From Pratylenchus scribneri (lineage: Eukaryota; Nematoda; Chromadorea; Rhabditida; Pratylenchidae): a stretch of 64,000 nucleotides of DNA. This document shows positions 23,967 through 36,800 of the stretch, one piece after another. The stretch lies in assembly GCA_030063045.1 (NCBI GenBank), contig JAQSEB010000023.1:4340001-4404000 (forward strand). The letters run 5' to 3'. The notes beneath the pieces are model-generated. The model saw only the letters and a list, made by a program, of their open reading frames with translations. It made no database searches and had not been told where the DNA came from. The first letter of the stretch is position 1. The number at the start of each line of letters is the position of its first letter. Both the position numbers and the translations under genes were made by a program.

Positions 23967-25561
23967 TCATTCCTCTGCCGGTGACAATTGTGCAATGAGA
24001 ATTCGCATAAAAACGAGGAAAAGGAAAACGAGAAGAATGCGCATTAAAATTGTGAGGAATAAATCCCGGAATCGGTCGGCACAAATCCGCCTCGATTCAA
24101 TCCCATCCTCAATTGTTTGATTTTCCAAATTTCTGCCTGACAATTGAATTGTTGATCTTCTGCTGGAGCCACCAAATGTTGTATTTGTTGTTCGGCCTGA
24201 TGATCTTTCAGCTGGGAAAATCTGGAAAAAATTGTTCTTTTTTGTTCCAAATCTTATGGCCCCATCCCCCGAGGAATAGAATCATTTTTTGGTACATTTT
24301 GATGTCATTCAAAAAATATTAATGCATTAATTTTGCTGATTGAAAGGTTTTATCGGGGTTTATTTAAAGGAGTAGGAAGTAAATATTTTACCTCAAAGTA
24401 CACAAAAAAAAGTTGAAAACTAATTATCAAATCTTTCATTAAAGTAAAATTTAGTTTTTTTTTTTGATAATTTATCGCAGTAATTATTTATAACCATTTT
24501 TTGAATTTAAAAACCCACCAAATCCGTGCCATTCACTCCATTTTGTCTTCGGCTTTGTCGATTATGCCGGTGCCGAGATGGACATCGATGCAAATGCCGG
24601 GAACAAATTGGTGACAATGTTGAAGAGGATATTGTCGTCGATGATTGTTGGCCACCATTTTCGCCTCTTCTCCCTTCTCTTGAACATCTTCGGCATTGAT
24701 GATTATGCCGTATATTTGTGGACGGATTCGCACCGAGACTTTCGGCATAACTGGGTGGCGGAGTCACTAAAAACATAAAAGATTGATAAATTACCTTCTG
24801 AGGAATAATCGTAATGTTTCTGTATTTTGAGGATTGGAAAAATGGGAAAATTTATTGAATTTGCCTCATAGAAAAATTAATAATTCATATCAAAGGCAGG
24901 CATAACAAATACAGTACTTAATTTTGTTAGTCAAATTCGAAGCCTTGGGGCAGAAATCAAATTTATGGATTAATAAGTTTAAGGTTAATAAAATTTACAT
25001 AGATTAAGTCCAGTTCTGGTTTAAAACTACTAAATTATTAATCTCTGATTTCAACTAGTTTACAGGTAAATTCGCTTCTAATCTTGGTAGTCTTTCTTTC
25101 AATTTTCAAAAAAATGTGTTTTACCCCTGGAGGAAGGCGGTTGAGCCAATTTCTTCCCTGTGGTCCCCAATGATTCTATCATATTTCCAAACATCAACAA
25201 TGAATTCAGCCGGCTGCCATTGAATTGGGCCGGCCCTTTTTTGTGGATGGAAAGTCAACAATAAATTAAATGGTAAAATGCGAAAAAGTAAACAAAAACA
25301 AGCAAAGGCAAATTCAATTAAATTTCACCAAATTTCCACTCAAAAAAGCAACAAAAATCCAAAAAGCATCCTCTCCCATTTAATCCACCAAAAAATGCTT
25401 TCCATTTCCTTACTTTCTCCAATGTCTGGTGGTGGCACTTGGATTGTCCAAATAGGCGGTGGCTCTTCCGAATTTGCCGAATGGCCATTGGCCTCGGCTG
25501 ATGATGAAAATGCGCAAGATGAGGAAATTGCCTCGGAATAGGCCGGCGGCGGACCCAACAT
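23967..25561 (-). CDS. PPxY-rich tail-anchored protein
   Basis: Exon 1 is 25561-25414, exon 2 is 24766-24519 and exon 3 is 24221-23967. Introns are phase 1 (donor GTAAGG) and phase 0 (donor GTGGGT, acceptor TTTTCCAG). The product is about 216 residues. It opens MLGPPPAYSEA, and exon 2 opens PPPSYAES after the junction, so two PPxY motifs sit in similar contexts; a third Pro-rich stretch (EEPPPIW, VPPPDIG) lies between them. Exon 2 continues with a Cys/Arg/His-rich segment (HNHQCRRCSREG, CSRHLHRCPSRHRHNR). Exon 3 ends in a hydrophobic helix (LFLTILMRILLVFLFLVFMR) and the short tail SPAEE. This is the same plan as the genes at 2626-3953 and 27800-28829: a disordered WW-ligand cytosolic part plus a tail anchor. 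Function is not known. Confidence 0.7.
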
Positions 25562-27799
25562 TTTCCAAGACCGATTTATTATTTACGTCTTGAAGAAAAT
25601 TCGTAATTTAAGGGGGAAATGAAATGGGAGGAATTGAACGAATTGGTAGAAATTGGATTGATTGGGGAAAAATAAAAATGGTTGGAGGAAAGGGAAATTA
25701 TTGGGGGGCGAGGGGAAATCAGCGGGAAAATGGAGGAAAAACAGCAGGCGAATGTGACCGAAAATGGGGACCAAAAATGGGTTGAATCGAAAGGCAAGAA
25801 ATGGAGGAGGAATTTGGCCGATGAATGGACGAGGAAGATGAAAAGAGGAAGAAGATGGCCAATGATGAGAAGAAGAAATAATCAGCCAAAATGGCCAATG
25901 GAGGAGGGTGGTCCAATGTGAGAGGAATTGTACAAATTGGCCTAGAATTGAGACTTTTTTGGTGGTTTCAAAGGATCCAGCTACCAAGAAATTACAAATT
26001 AGAATAAAGGTAATAATGGCTTTAAGATTTAATTTGCTTCGATTCTAATTGGCCAGATTGACTTAAGGGATAATATATATTTCGATTTTCAGAATGAATC
26101 ACAAATTTCCATTCCCATTTCAATATATGAAGGAATAATCCGGAGATTGGCATTCATTTTTCCCAACAAAATCATTGAATTTGAAAAGATCAAATTGAAC
26201 AGGGGAGTGGTGGAGAAGCAAATGAATGAGTCAATTTGGGAAAATAATGCCATTTAAATATTCGTTCCATGATCCCTTTGACATTCTTTTATTAATTAAA
26301 TTTTGATTAGCTTTTGATTTGGATTAAAATGGGAAAAATGACGTCAAAATGGAAAGGGGACAAAAACATTTGAAAGAATTGATTTGATTTGAATGGGAAA
26401 ATTGGAGGCAGAATTCAAAATTGTGGAGTGGCCCATTCTCGGCCATAAATTTGATATTTTTACGGGGAAAGAAGGAAGGGGGCATTTGTATGAAATGGGC
26501 GCACTCCTCGCCTCCTAAACACATTTAGTTTATCAAAGTTCTTTCTATTTCACTTTTTGGGTTTTTTGTTGATTTTTTGTTCCATTTTCATTCGATTTTT
26601 ATACTTGTTCTGTTTTGTGCTGATACATTTCAAATTTTGTCAATAGAATTGGACACATAAATGGAAATAATTGTTTGAAAAGATAAAAAGTTAGATCATT
26701 TTGAGTCCAATCTCCAATTTCGACAATCGTTGGTTAATCATTGTCATTGTCATCCGAACATACAAAATACTACATACTACATTGTTAAATAAAGTATCAA
26801 AAAATAGAATAATTAGAAAGAAGTGAAAGGGATTTAGAAGAAGAGATGCCTTGAAGGAAAATCAAACATATTTCCACAATGATCAATATCAATGACTATT
26901 TTTTCGAATTGGCATCTTTATACACTTTCTGAGCACCACTGCTAATAACAAAACTAAAAATGTGTATTATAAAGTGCTAAAATATAAAATTAATGCAAGC
27001 TTCATAAAAATGGTATTCATTCCAAAAATATAAACTTTCCAATTGATTTACATTTATTTATCCTTGCTTTGTTTATTTCCAATTTCAATCCTCTGAATCT
27101 AATAAAAGATCATCAGCAATTCCATATTCTGTTCCTTCATATTTATTCTCAAAAATACCAAAAAGATGATTACATCCCCCATTTCCATATAATTTCCCAT
27201 TCTCGATTGTCTCATCTATGCCCATATCTGCCTTGCACTTTTACATTATATCTCCTCAGCCCTGACATTTCCTTTCTTAATTAATATTCCGTCCTGTCTT
27301 TGTGGCCATGCAAAATGTGTAAATATTGCGCAACCGGAAGAATAAAAATGTCAAATGGCTGGATGGACGATGACAATATTCTTTCCCATATATATGTTGA
27401 AAAGAAAAGAATTTCCACTGAGAGAATATTTTATATCAACGAGAAGGGTTCAACAGAAATGGGGGGGGGGGGGGGGGGTGTGGGGGAGAGGGTTTGTTGT
27501 TTGAGGAAAGGCATCTAAAAAGGAATATGGATGCATCATTGCAGTCCCAAAAAATCGACGCAAAGAAGGCTGACGATTTTGGGCCATATTGGAATGTTAT
27601 AAGCCGGGAAAATGTGACGGGGTTTAAAAGAGGTGATGAAAAATTTTGGGAGGAAATGGATTGAATTGATTCGGGGAAGGAGGGAGGGAGAAGCTTGTCT
27701 CCCCCCAATCCAAATAGGCAATTCATTTTTGTTTTTGGACAAAATAATCAAACCGAGAGGAACCAATATTTATTTATTCAGCAATAATTCCGAAATTTT
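25562..27799. other. intergenic region with an 18-G tract
   Basis: It lies between the 5' ends of two divergent PPxY genes, so it should hold both promoters. I see no convincing motif. A run of 18 G lies at 27461-27478. Frames at 25583-25987 are Phe/Pro low-complexity shadows. Confidence 0.5.
27461..27478. repeat. mono-G tract, 18 bases
   Basis: Run of 18 G about 320 bp upstream of the 27800 gene, followed by TGTGGGGGAGAGGG, which extends the G-rich stretch. Confidence 0.95.
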
Positions 27800-28829
27800 A
27801 TGACCTCCTCCTCTTTTTCCTATTATTATGAAGAGGAAGAAGAATGGGCGGATGATGAGGAAGAAATTCACCGAACTGTTCATCATTTGGTGGAAGAAAT
27901 TGTGGAGGAATGCGATTCAATTCCAAATTCGCCAGCCCCTTCTTTACCCAAAGAAATTAGCCCAAAATTTGATGGTGATGGCAGTTGGCATCGGCGGAAA
28001 ACGCCGTCGTCAATGAGCAGTCAAAGTGCCGAAATGGAATTTAGCAGTGAGGAAAATGAACAAATTGAAGAAAGCCATTTCCCAACAATTGTGCCAAAAA
28101 GGCAACCACCTTCATATGAGGAAGTAGCCAAAAGATTACATCGAAAATCATTGCCCAAATTGAACATAGAAATGCAAAAACAACACCAGCAACAGCAGGT
28201 TAACACCAATATTATTTTTTACTTTAGAAATTTTGGGGTTTATCGATTGATTTTTGATCTACAATATCTTAAATTTCTTTTTTTTTTATTTTTGACAAAG
28301 ATCATTTACGATTTACCTATCCTTTTAATTTGATTAGTAAAAAAGAGAATGCTGATTCATTTAAAATATAAATTGATCGAAAATTAATTTTAAATTTGTA
28401 TTTTTAGACAAATTTGCCCACTTCGAACATTCCACCCGCCACTGCTGATAAATCTTCTGAAAATCAAGAACAAGAATTGATGGGAAAAATGGCATCAAAA
28501 ATAAAAGAATTGCCAAAATTAGAAAAAATGGAAATGGAAATGGGCACATTAGAAAATGGACAAAAACAACCAAAATTGGGAAGTGGAAGGAAAATTGGGC
28601 CCAGTGAATTGGAAAAAAGTCAGTTTAAAATATCGAATTTAAATAATATCGCCTCATTTTGGCCACAGATCAATTGAAAATCAACAAAAATGCAAATGAA
28701 TTGAAGAAACGACCAAAATTGTCGGGTCCTCGGCGTGCCTTTCTCCTCTTTTGTGCCACATTCCTTTCCCTCATTCTTTCCTCTTTGATTGTCATTTTTG
28801 TGCTCATTTCATTCAATCCAAACCGATGA
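27800..28829 (+). CDS. acidic, coiled PPxY tail-anchored protein
   Basis: Exons 27800-28198, 28408-28618 and 28669-28829 join in phase (introns phase 0 and phase 1; donors GTTAAC and GTCAGT) and give 256 residues. The N-terminus is Ser/Tyr then strongly acidic (YYYEEEEEWADDEEE). A PPSYEEVAKRLHRK stretch near residue 105 supplies a PPxY ligand, followed by a Gln run. Exon 2 is rich in Lys/Glu and likely helical. Exon 3 is basic (ELKKRPKLSGPRR), then hydrophobic (AFLLFCATFLSLILSSLIVI) to a tail of about 12 residues. The phase-1 intron just before the anchor exon is shared with the genes at 2626-3953 and 63329-63772. No named family. Confidence 0.75.
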
Positions 28830-28913
28830 AATATTATTTTGTACCAAAAAATGTTAAAATAAAATTGTGAAATATGATTACATTTTTGAGATAAAAACAA
28901 TATATAATGAACA

Positions 28914-28955
28914 CTAGCTCAGTCGAACGCCCTATCGGGCGTTCTTCTGAGCTAG
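28914..28955. repeat. perfect two-stem hairpin
   Basis: CTAGCTCAG (28914-28922) pairs with CTGAGCTAG (28947-28955), and GAACGCCC (28925-28932) pairs with GGGCGTTC (28937-28944). Symmetric 2-base internal loops and a 4-base loop remain. It is GC-rich in an AT-rich region, and CGCCCCTTCGGGGC hairpin strings lie just to the right. It looks like the 3' tail structure of the tRNA-like element at 28914-29186. Confidence 0.8.
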
Positions 28956-29186
28956 GGAAGTGTGACTGTTGTCCCCATCTTCGCCCCTTCGGGGCTCAGC
29001 TCGCTTCGCTCGCTCGCCGATTGTTTCCCTATAATAATCTTCGCCACTTCGGGGCTCAGAGAATTGAATTGTGAAGGATAAAATGCAAAAAAATGATAAA
29101 GAAAATTATTTGTCACAATTGGAAATCGAACTTGACCCACATAGCAAAAGTCTACCACTCTACCATCTGCGCTATCCAAGTCATTA
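28914..29186 (-). repeat. tRNA-derived SINE-like element
   Basis: On the minus strand, 29184-29108 resembles a degenerate tRNA: A-box-like TAGCGCAGATGG, an anticodon-loop-like CTTTTGC (UUU, lysine type) and B-box-like AGTTCGATTTC. Downstream on the same strand come two copies of a CCCCGAAG...GGGCGAAG-type hairpin and the 28914-28955 hairpin. Acceptor and T-stems do not pair well, so this is not a functional tRNA gene. A similar arrangement occurs at 56275-56520. A SINE or tRNA pseudogene is the best reading. Confidence 0.5.
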
Positions 29187-29300
29187 AACAAATCATCAAT
29201 CAATTCTACTATATACTTTTCCAAATCTTAGCATTTTTGTGGAATATTCCACACAATGAGGAATATTTCACATTCCATAGAAAATAAAATTTGCATATTT

Positions 29301-29590
29301 CATGGCCAAAACCTAAACCAAATGCAAAAAGATTATCACCATCATCTTTAGTATGGTCGATTACCCTATATTTCACTTCCCCATCATCATAAAAATCCAA
29401 CATCACCAAATTTGGCCATAACGCTACGGCCAAGCTGCGCGAGACTTGAACCATATGCAAAACCATTATCACCATCGTCTTCAGCACACTCGATTACCCC
29501 ATATTTGACATTTCTAACATCAAAATCCAAAATCACAAAACTTGGCCATAACTTATGGCCAAGCTGCGCGAGACTTGGCCAAATCAAAAA
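29301..29590. repeat. tandem duplication of a ~130-bp unit
   Basis: Two imperfect units share ATTATCACCATC, TCGATTACCC, CAAAATCCAA/AAAATCCAAC and TTGGCCATAAC, then GGCCAAGCTGCGCGAGACTT. The last motif appears at about 29428 and again at 29557, a period close to 130 bp. No reading frame is kept. Part of an unidentified dispersed repeat. Confidence 0.7.
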
Positions 29591-32131
29591 ACTAACTATC
29601 TGGTCATGATCAGCACCCCCGAAAACCCCTGGGTACAAAAATTCAGTTCATTCCATCCACAACGCACTGAGAAAACCGCGTGACATGCAAACAGACGCCT
29701 CTAAAATTATATATAGGATTTTGGAAAAATAAAATGAAGAAGGAATTCTTAATAAGTCAGCAAAAAGAGAAACCATCATCCCCGTTAATGCCCCGAAGTT
29801 ATATTTGATGGCAATGGGAATCAGAAAAGAGGGAGGCCGACAAATCTTCCTTCCCCACTAAATGGGAAGAAGAGAGAATACGGTAAGGTAAATGAAGGGA
29901 ACATTAATCTTCTCTTTGTGTTCCTTTGTTCCTTTCTTCCTTTATAGAACTTATTTATTAAACAGAGCATTCATTAATTCTCCCATCCAATAATTCTTTT
30001 CATTTATTTTTATTGAATGTATGTATTTAATTTTAAACATATTCCTTCTTTCTCATTCCCATATGTATATATTAATGGTGCAATATTTTTATCATAAATT
30101 TTCCAAAAAAAAATCTATTTTCGCTGCACATTTGCCTCCAAAAATTGCGCGTAAATATTTTGATGCTTTCTTTAAAAATTGGCTAATAAGGGAAATTGCT
30201 TATTTATTCATTCTTTCTGAGCTAAATACAATTATATAATAATATTTTTATATTTGTTGAATGGACTTTTGGATGGATTGGATTGGTTGGCACTTTATGG
30301 CACTGAATTGGTGAAGAATAAAAATATGTTTATGCCAAAAATAAGTACAATAAAAGTGCAAAAAAAATAATAAAATTGACAAGGAAAATTCACATAAAAA
30401 ATAAATTGAAGATTTCTATGGGTTTGAATTTTTTCAACGAAAATATATTTCATTAAATGTTTTTTTGGAAGGAATCAAATCCATTAAAAGGGCACAAAAA
30501 ATTATTGATGCCCTTGGCCTGCCAATGCCATTAAATTAAACCCCCCTCCGCCGGGATGCGTTCATTTCCATCCAGACATGACCGTAGGCCGATTATCCCA
30601 TCCAATTATTCATTTCACTCTAAAACATCCCATACCGTTCATTCATTGGTTGGTTTCCTGCACTTCATTCCCTCCTCTAATTTTCTAAAGAATTTTGACG
30701 TAAATTCCGTTGCGTTGCACTTTTCCCCCACTAAAATAATCCCTCAATCCCTAAAATTCCATCCAATTGCTGGATCGAGAGACTCCGAGAATTATCCAAA
30801 AATGTGCACTTTTATGCGCAAATAAATTAGTCATTGCGCATTTCCTTCCTTCCTTCCTTCCCTCCTTTTAATGTCATTTTTGTAAATGTCATTCCAAATT
30901 AATTTCTAATTTATTATTAATTTCCTCACATCAAATGATCCCTAAAATGAACTTCACCCATTAAAATTGTACAAATTTATCCCAAAATGGCATCGGCCAA
31001 TTATTTCAATTTCTAGATCGAAAACACGAACCCAAAAATGATGTGGACAGTTTAATTGTTTTTCACGTGATTTTTGCCAAAAATGAACTGAAAAATAAAT
31101 CATTGATCCAAAATGTATTATTACAGAATTTACTAATTAAATTTATAATATTTTGTGCCGAATATATTTCCCCGCATATTTTGTTGATTTAATTTTTATT
31201 CCCAATTTTCTTCAATGTTTTAAAATTAAATTAATTCATCTAAATGCCAAATATTTTTTTGGGTTTGGCCTGGAGGATTGAGTGCAAAAGCGGAGGTTGT
31301 TGAGGCTGCACCAAATTTGGATTATTATTACAATATAATAAATAAATTAAATTAAAGGGCAAAACGGACAAAATCATAGGCCAAATTGTGAGTTGCTTTT
31401 TTGAGGCAAATGGCAAACAAATGTCATTCAAAAACCAAATTTGGATGATGAATGAATTGACAAATTTATTTCCCATTTTGGTTTTTTCCAATCTTAGTTA
31501 GCATTTGAATAATGAATTTATTTGTGGATTGATAATATCTTCGAAGAACGTCAAAAGATTTTGGATGCTATTTATTTGCATTTCCTTCTTGGATTTACAC
31601 TTAATTGAAATTGAAATGCCAATGCCAAATATGCTTGAAGGGAGGAAAAGTGACATCGAAAATGGAAATATAAATAAAATGACATATTTGCAATCAAATT
31701 GATGACCACGAAAGGCAGGAGCCTATCAACTGAATCGGCTACGGTACAAAGGGAATTACTTCCCTCTTTTTATATAGTCTAAAAGTAAATAAAAAAATGT
31801 TGAATAAAAAATACTTTTATAATTATTAATATAAAAAATTGATGAAATTGCAAATAAATTTTAAACGGGTTTGTGAATTCTATTAATAAATTAAAATGCC
31901 AATTTTTTGATTTTGTTGTAAAGAGGGATAATGGTGGTCATTTTGGTATAAACAATTTGTGACCAATTTGTGGAATTTTATAATTAAATAAAATTTATAT
32001 AGATGATGAGATCCAATCATAATAGGGAATTGGGAAATATGAAAATAGAAGGAAAAGGCAAAATTGGCTGCTGGGAATGAATGAATTAATGAATTGAATG
32101 TCTTTTCTATTGTATTGTTTTTTGTGAATTC

Positions 32132-32831
32132 TCATTTTGGGTTGTCATCCTCATCTGCTGCTTTTTCTTCATCCACTTCTTTGGCAATCTTCCTGACCAA
32201 TGCTTCCTCCAATTCGACCAATTCTTCCTCAACTTTTTCCACCAAATTCTCCAAATTTTTTTCGGCCACATTTTTTTGTTCATCATCCGCCGATGGTCGA
32301 AGCAAAAAGTCGAGGTATTTGAAGCCGCGGTCCCGGAATCGTTGGAAGAATGTTGGCCCATAGCATTTTTGTAGGCAATCCATTGTCCGGCAGCAGAGGC
32401 CCTCAAAGTCGTTGGTGGAGCAGAGGAGGCCACTTTGGCAGCATTTTTTGGCCGCCTCCTCCACGGCCGCCTCCGTCGTCGTTGAATCTTCAAAATGAAT
32501 GAATGAATGAATGAATGCATTTTTATTATTTTTGGTGGATGGACCAATCATTTTTGATTGACTGACCAATGCCGGTGGTGGTGCTGGATTGGTGGAAACA
32601 TGGCTTCTCCATGCTTGGATACCGGCAATGGTGTTCAATTCGCTCTTTATACCCTAAAATGCATTCCTCATCCGCCAATCTATTTTGTCGACTTTTTATT
32701 GGATGCCTTTTTGCCCGAATTCTTCCTCCATCCTCCAATTCATTGATTGTCGTTGATGAGCAAATTTGGACAAGGAATAAGAAAGTGGCGGCGATCAAAA
32801 AGAAAATTTGATTTTTTGACGATGAAATCAT
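32132..32831 (-). CDS. secreted Cys-rich precursor, family Y copy 1 (insulin-like candidate)
   Basis: Exon 1 is 32831-32567 and exon 2 is 32487-32132; the intron is phase 1 with donor GTCAGT and acceptor TTTTGAAG. The product is 206 residues. After the signal peptide (FFLIAATFLFLVQICSS) and an acidic spacer comes IRAKR, a furin-type site. Then comes CILGYKERIEHHC (C-x11-C, as in insulin B chains) followed by CRYPSMEKPC. The intron falls in the Ser/Thr linker. Exon 2 encodes KKCCQSGLLC and CSTNDFEGLCC (CC-x5-C-x8-CC, close to the nematode insulin A-chain pattern), then DCLQKCYG, a conserved FFQRFRDRGFKYLD block and an acidic C-terminal tail. The core is nearly identical to copies at 40639-41268 and 53947-54643. 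Insulin/relaxin kinship is inference; secretion and processing are well supported. Confidence 0.75.
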
Positions 32832-32950
32832 TTTTCAAAAACTGAATTAATTTCCTTAAAAATGTGAGAAATTAATTTCTTTTGCTTTTCTAAGTATCAT
32901 TTTTAAAATCACAAAAATTTTAGTACGAAAAACCACTCTTTTAAGTGGAA

Positions 32951-33178
32951 TTAGTCTGGCACACGTTTTGGCCATTTGATTCGGCGTGTGACTATGATTT
33001 CCCCCATATGACTTTGAATTAAAGTGCAAAAATCATCGGACAGAATTGGGTCAAAATTTTGGATGGGAATTTGGCCATAGAATTGAGGGAATAATGAAGG
33101 CAACCGAATTGAATTGAGGAAATGTGCCCATTTTATGCGGTGCCCAATGTATTTATATATTCCATTGGATTGTGCCAT
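32951..33178 (-). CDS. possible 75-residue ORF upstream of Y copy 1
   Basis: An ATG-to-TGA frame of 75 codons with ordinary amino-acid composition (not low-complexity), 120 bp upstream of Y copy 1 on the same strand. It has no signal peptide, no recognisable domain and no clear splice partner. It may be coding or chance. Confidence 0.25.
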   Translation of the reverse strand: MAQSNGIYKYIGHRIKWAHFLNSIRLPSLFPQFYGQIPIQNFDPILSDDFCTLIQSHMGEIIVTRRIKWPKRVPD

Positions 33179-33861
33179 TTTGGATGGCCACGCCCATTTT
33201 TGTGAGCTTCTTGTGCCGGCAAAGGAAAATCCCGTGAAATGGGGAAGGGGAGGGAGTGGTGGCGGATTAGTATTTTGACTGATGGTGGCGGGTGGAAATG
33301 CACTTTAATGGATGATTTGATGGCAACCGTTTCTTCATAGAAATTAGCCAATGGCTAAATTTATTTTAATTCCAATGATCCCCATTCTCACTCAGTCGAC
33401 AATGTTGTATTTTGTATTTTAATCTCATTATCACCTAAATTTGAAACAAAATATCCAAATGTATTCAATTTAGGCCAAATGAATGGAAATTATTACAAAA
33501 ATTTACTCTTGATTTTAATTCATATTTATGGTCAATAATTCACATACATTTAGCCTTTGGAATTCCTTAATAAATTTATATGACCAAAACGGAAGATGGC
33601 TTAATCAAACTTTCCAAAAATCATTTGCACTTTTAAATTTTGGACAGTCCTTGGCCCCTTCTGATTCTGACCTCCATCCTCCGCATTTGTCCTCAATTTA
33701 ATGCATTAAATCCTTTTTAGTGAACTTTTATGGCAAAAATGCGGGAATTTTTGATGAAGCCCTGCGGGGGAGGGAATATGCCAAAAAATTTTCATCCCCT
33801 TTGTTTTGATCAATGAAAGGACATTTTCATAAAATATTAAAATTCAATGCACATTTATTTA

Positions 33862-33879
33862 GGGGGGGGGGGGGGGGGG
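33862..33879. repeat. mono-G tract, 18 bases
   Basis: Uninterrupted G run in the gene-poor region right of Y copy 1. Confidence 0.95.
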
Positions 33880-36800
33880 AAGGAATATACATGAATGGAT
33901 GATTTGATTATATGAAATGAACTCTTTGATGCCATTATGATTATTATTTATTAGTTGGCAATGGAGGAAATGAGGTCATTTTATTATTAGATGATAATAA
34001 TTTGAAATGGGGAGACCGGAAGAAAAGAATTTGGGGAAAATCACATGAAATGGATAAATTTTATGTTTAATTTGGTTATTTTATTATTTTATGTGAAAAT
34101 TATTTTATTGGAATAAATTGGCCATTGGCGTAGACAAAATGCACTTTTCCCATTCCATTGCTAACAAAAACAAAAACATGCCCCCATAAAGATACAAAAA
34201 TAAATATCGGATATGGCCACAATACAATATTTTACAACGTAAACATTGACCACAGCCGGCGATCTTTTGGATGGATGCTGCAGGGATAATTACGGAAGTG
34301 GGCAAAGCAAAAATATTAAGAAGATTAATTAATTGCACATATTTTGGAAAGAAAATATTCCATTAAAAATGAAGTCTTAAAAGTATTTTCTTGAGGGAAT
34401 ATTGTTGATTGCGGCAATTTATACTGGGAGAATATGCAGGGAAAACTTGCAAGATGTTAAACATTTAAAACAAAAATCATTAACTAATATTTTTAATAAA
34501 TGTCACACATTGTTATTTAATATAAAACGATGCCATAAAAATTAAAACGGCACAAAAATTCTCCAAAAGTTTGGTATATAAAAAATAAAATATTCACACT
34601 AAATTATGAATTATGATCATGCAATCCAATTTAGGACAACATTTTGGAGGGAAAAAGGAGAAATGCCATTGTTTTTTTGGCACTTAATTCGAAAATATTT
34701 TCTATATTCGTGCCTTCCAAAATGTTTACCAAAATGAACATTTAAGGGTTTTTTTCAGGAATGGCAAAAAATGTACTTTTTAAGCCAAATAATTGAATTG
34801 TTTTGGATGGGAAATTAACCAAAAATGATGTGACATTTTTTGACAGAAAATAAATAATAAATATACCTATTGGGATTGGGGGACATTTTCCCCTTTTGGA
34901 CTTTTGTGGGAAAATTGACCATGTTTTTTGGGTTTCGTTCACTCAAAATATATTTTGATAATCATATTTTTTTGCACTTTATTAAATATTTTTCAAAATA
35001 TATTCCATTCATTTTCAGTTTTTCCATTATATTTGCATTATTTTTTATTGATGAGACAATGTGGATATTCATCATAAGGTTTTCCCCATTCTTTGCCAAG
35101 TAAATTTTGTTCTATCCACAAAGTTCGATTAGTCCGGAAATCATTGAAATTTTAGGATGAGCAATTTTCTGCCGATTTGTTTAAACATTTTGGGTGGTCT
35201 ATAGACTATATTCCATGTCCATTTTTGGGTTTTTTAAAATTATTTTATGCATTTAATTGTCCTTCTTATTTCGAACATTTTATGTCCGACAAAATGTGCG
35301 CAAAATCGAAAAAGAGAATAAAGAATTGCACTTAAATTTTGGGAAATGGCCAATTTTAATGGACGGATGGCAATGACGCAATTCCTTTTCAGCAGATGGG
35401 AAAGAATAATTTGCCGACTTTATTTGGAAAATCGAAAAATCCAACGAATTTAAATCAAAAAAATGATATGGGATAATAATATAAATGGTGAATTTATAAT
35501 AGATGTTATTTTGACTTTATTCAAACCCTTTTTAATAGATCAAATTTAATACCAAATATAGCCAATAAAAATACATTAATAATATTTGCCATTTATTCGA
35601 CGATTGAAAAATTAGTGTTTGGCATGAAAGTTTAGAATGGAAAGGCCTAAATGACATTATTCATTTTTTTGGCCAGTCAGTTGATTTTGAAACACGCCAT
35701 CCATTACATTCATTTTTCATCATTTTTCATCAATCTGAGAAAATAACGAATTTAGTTTGCGCAGAATGAACGAATTGTTTGAATTTTTGTTCTTCCCTTC
35801 ATTGAATCTTTTTTATCTTTACTGTAATGAGAATGAATGGTTGTTTCAATTGGGATTACCAATATTTTTGAGGTCGAAAATCACTTTCCTATTTTGTCGT
35901 TACATTTAATGCATAAATTGCCTTTTTTTGCTACATTTATTAATGACAACCGGAAATAGGCCTACAATTTTGATATTCTCTACAGTAGGAATAAAAAGCA
36001 TAGGAAAATCGGCGGAAGGTGTGAGATGAAATGAAAGTAAAGGGGAGAAAAATCAGCAAATGTAAATGTATCGTAATTTTTATTCCTACATATTCTTCAG
36101 CCTTTGTTCGCCCAATTTTTTAGAGGCTCATTAAAAGTCAGAGTCCGAAAGATGATAAAATGCCCAATTTGGAAATATTCAAATTGGGGTTGTTGCGAGA
36201 ATAGGAGAATATGCAAATTATTGAACCGAATAATATTTTAATAATTTGGGGCACTGAAGAAGGTGGAAATGAGGATTAATGAAGGCAAAATTCGCACTTG
36301 AATATTCTCATCATGACAATTTGGTTTATTTTAATACATTTTAATGAGGTCAAAAATTCACAAATCCATCCATTTTGATCATTTTTAGAATAGAAATTAG
36401 AAATATAATTTTGTTGTATATATTAAAATGATGCAATGTTTCCAAGAATAAACAAAAAATTGATGAAATGTAAATTATAAAATGATCCAATGAGAAATTA
36501 GGAAGTCTGATATTTTCATCTTTTTTTTGAATTAAAATCATATTTTACCTAACAATCAATTTAATATTCAACACAAATATTTTGGCTGTATTTTTTCAAT
36601 TAATTAATAAATAAAATTTATTCATTCAATCTTATTTTTATTTCGTAAAATTTTTGCATTTTTCCTATGCAACTTTCATCCATTTTTGCAGTGAAAAAGC
36701 TTTTGAAAAACCAAATAAAATATTGAGAATCTACAAGCAAAAATGGAATCCTTCTACTTCCTTTTTTGGCAAATTGACATCAAATCCTCCCTCGGGTCTT

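Larger units (their letters stand above)
28830..32131. other. intergenic region rich in repeats at its left end
   Basis: The first 800 bases hold the tRNA-like/hairpin element and a 130-bp duplication listed separately. From about 29700 to 32131 I see only AT-rich sequence. Short frames at 30021-30239, 30556-30825 and 31240-31702 lack splice partners or motifs. Confidence 0.5.

Noticed and set aside
25583..25987. 134-codon minus-strand frame, Phe/Pro/His-rich
   Set aside because: It overlaps a Lys/Glu-rich frame on the other strand in purine-rich DNA. Neither looks like protein.
28914..28955. Rho-independent-type terminator
   Set aside because: The hairpin looks the part, but this is a nuclear eukaryotic sequence and there is no U tract. 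It belongs to the repeat.
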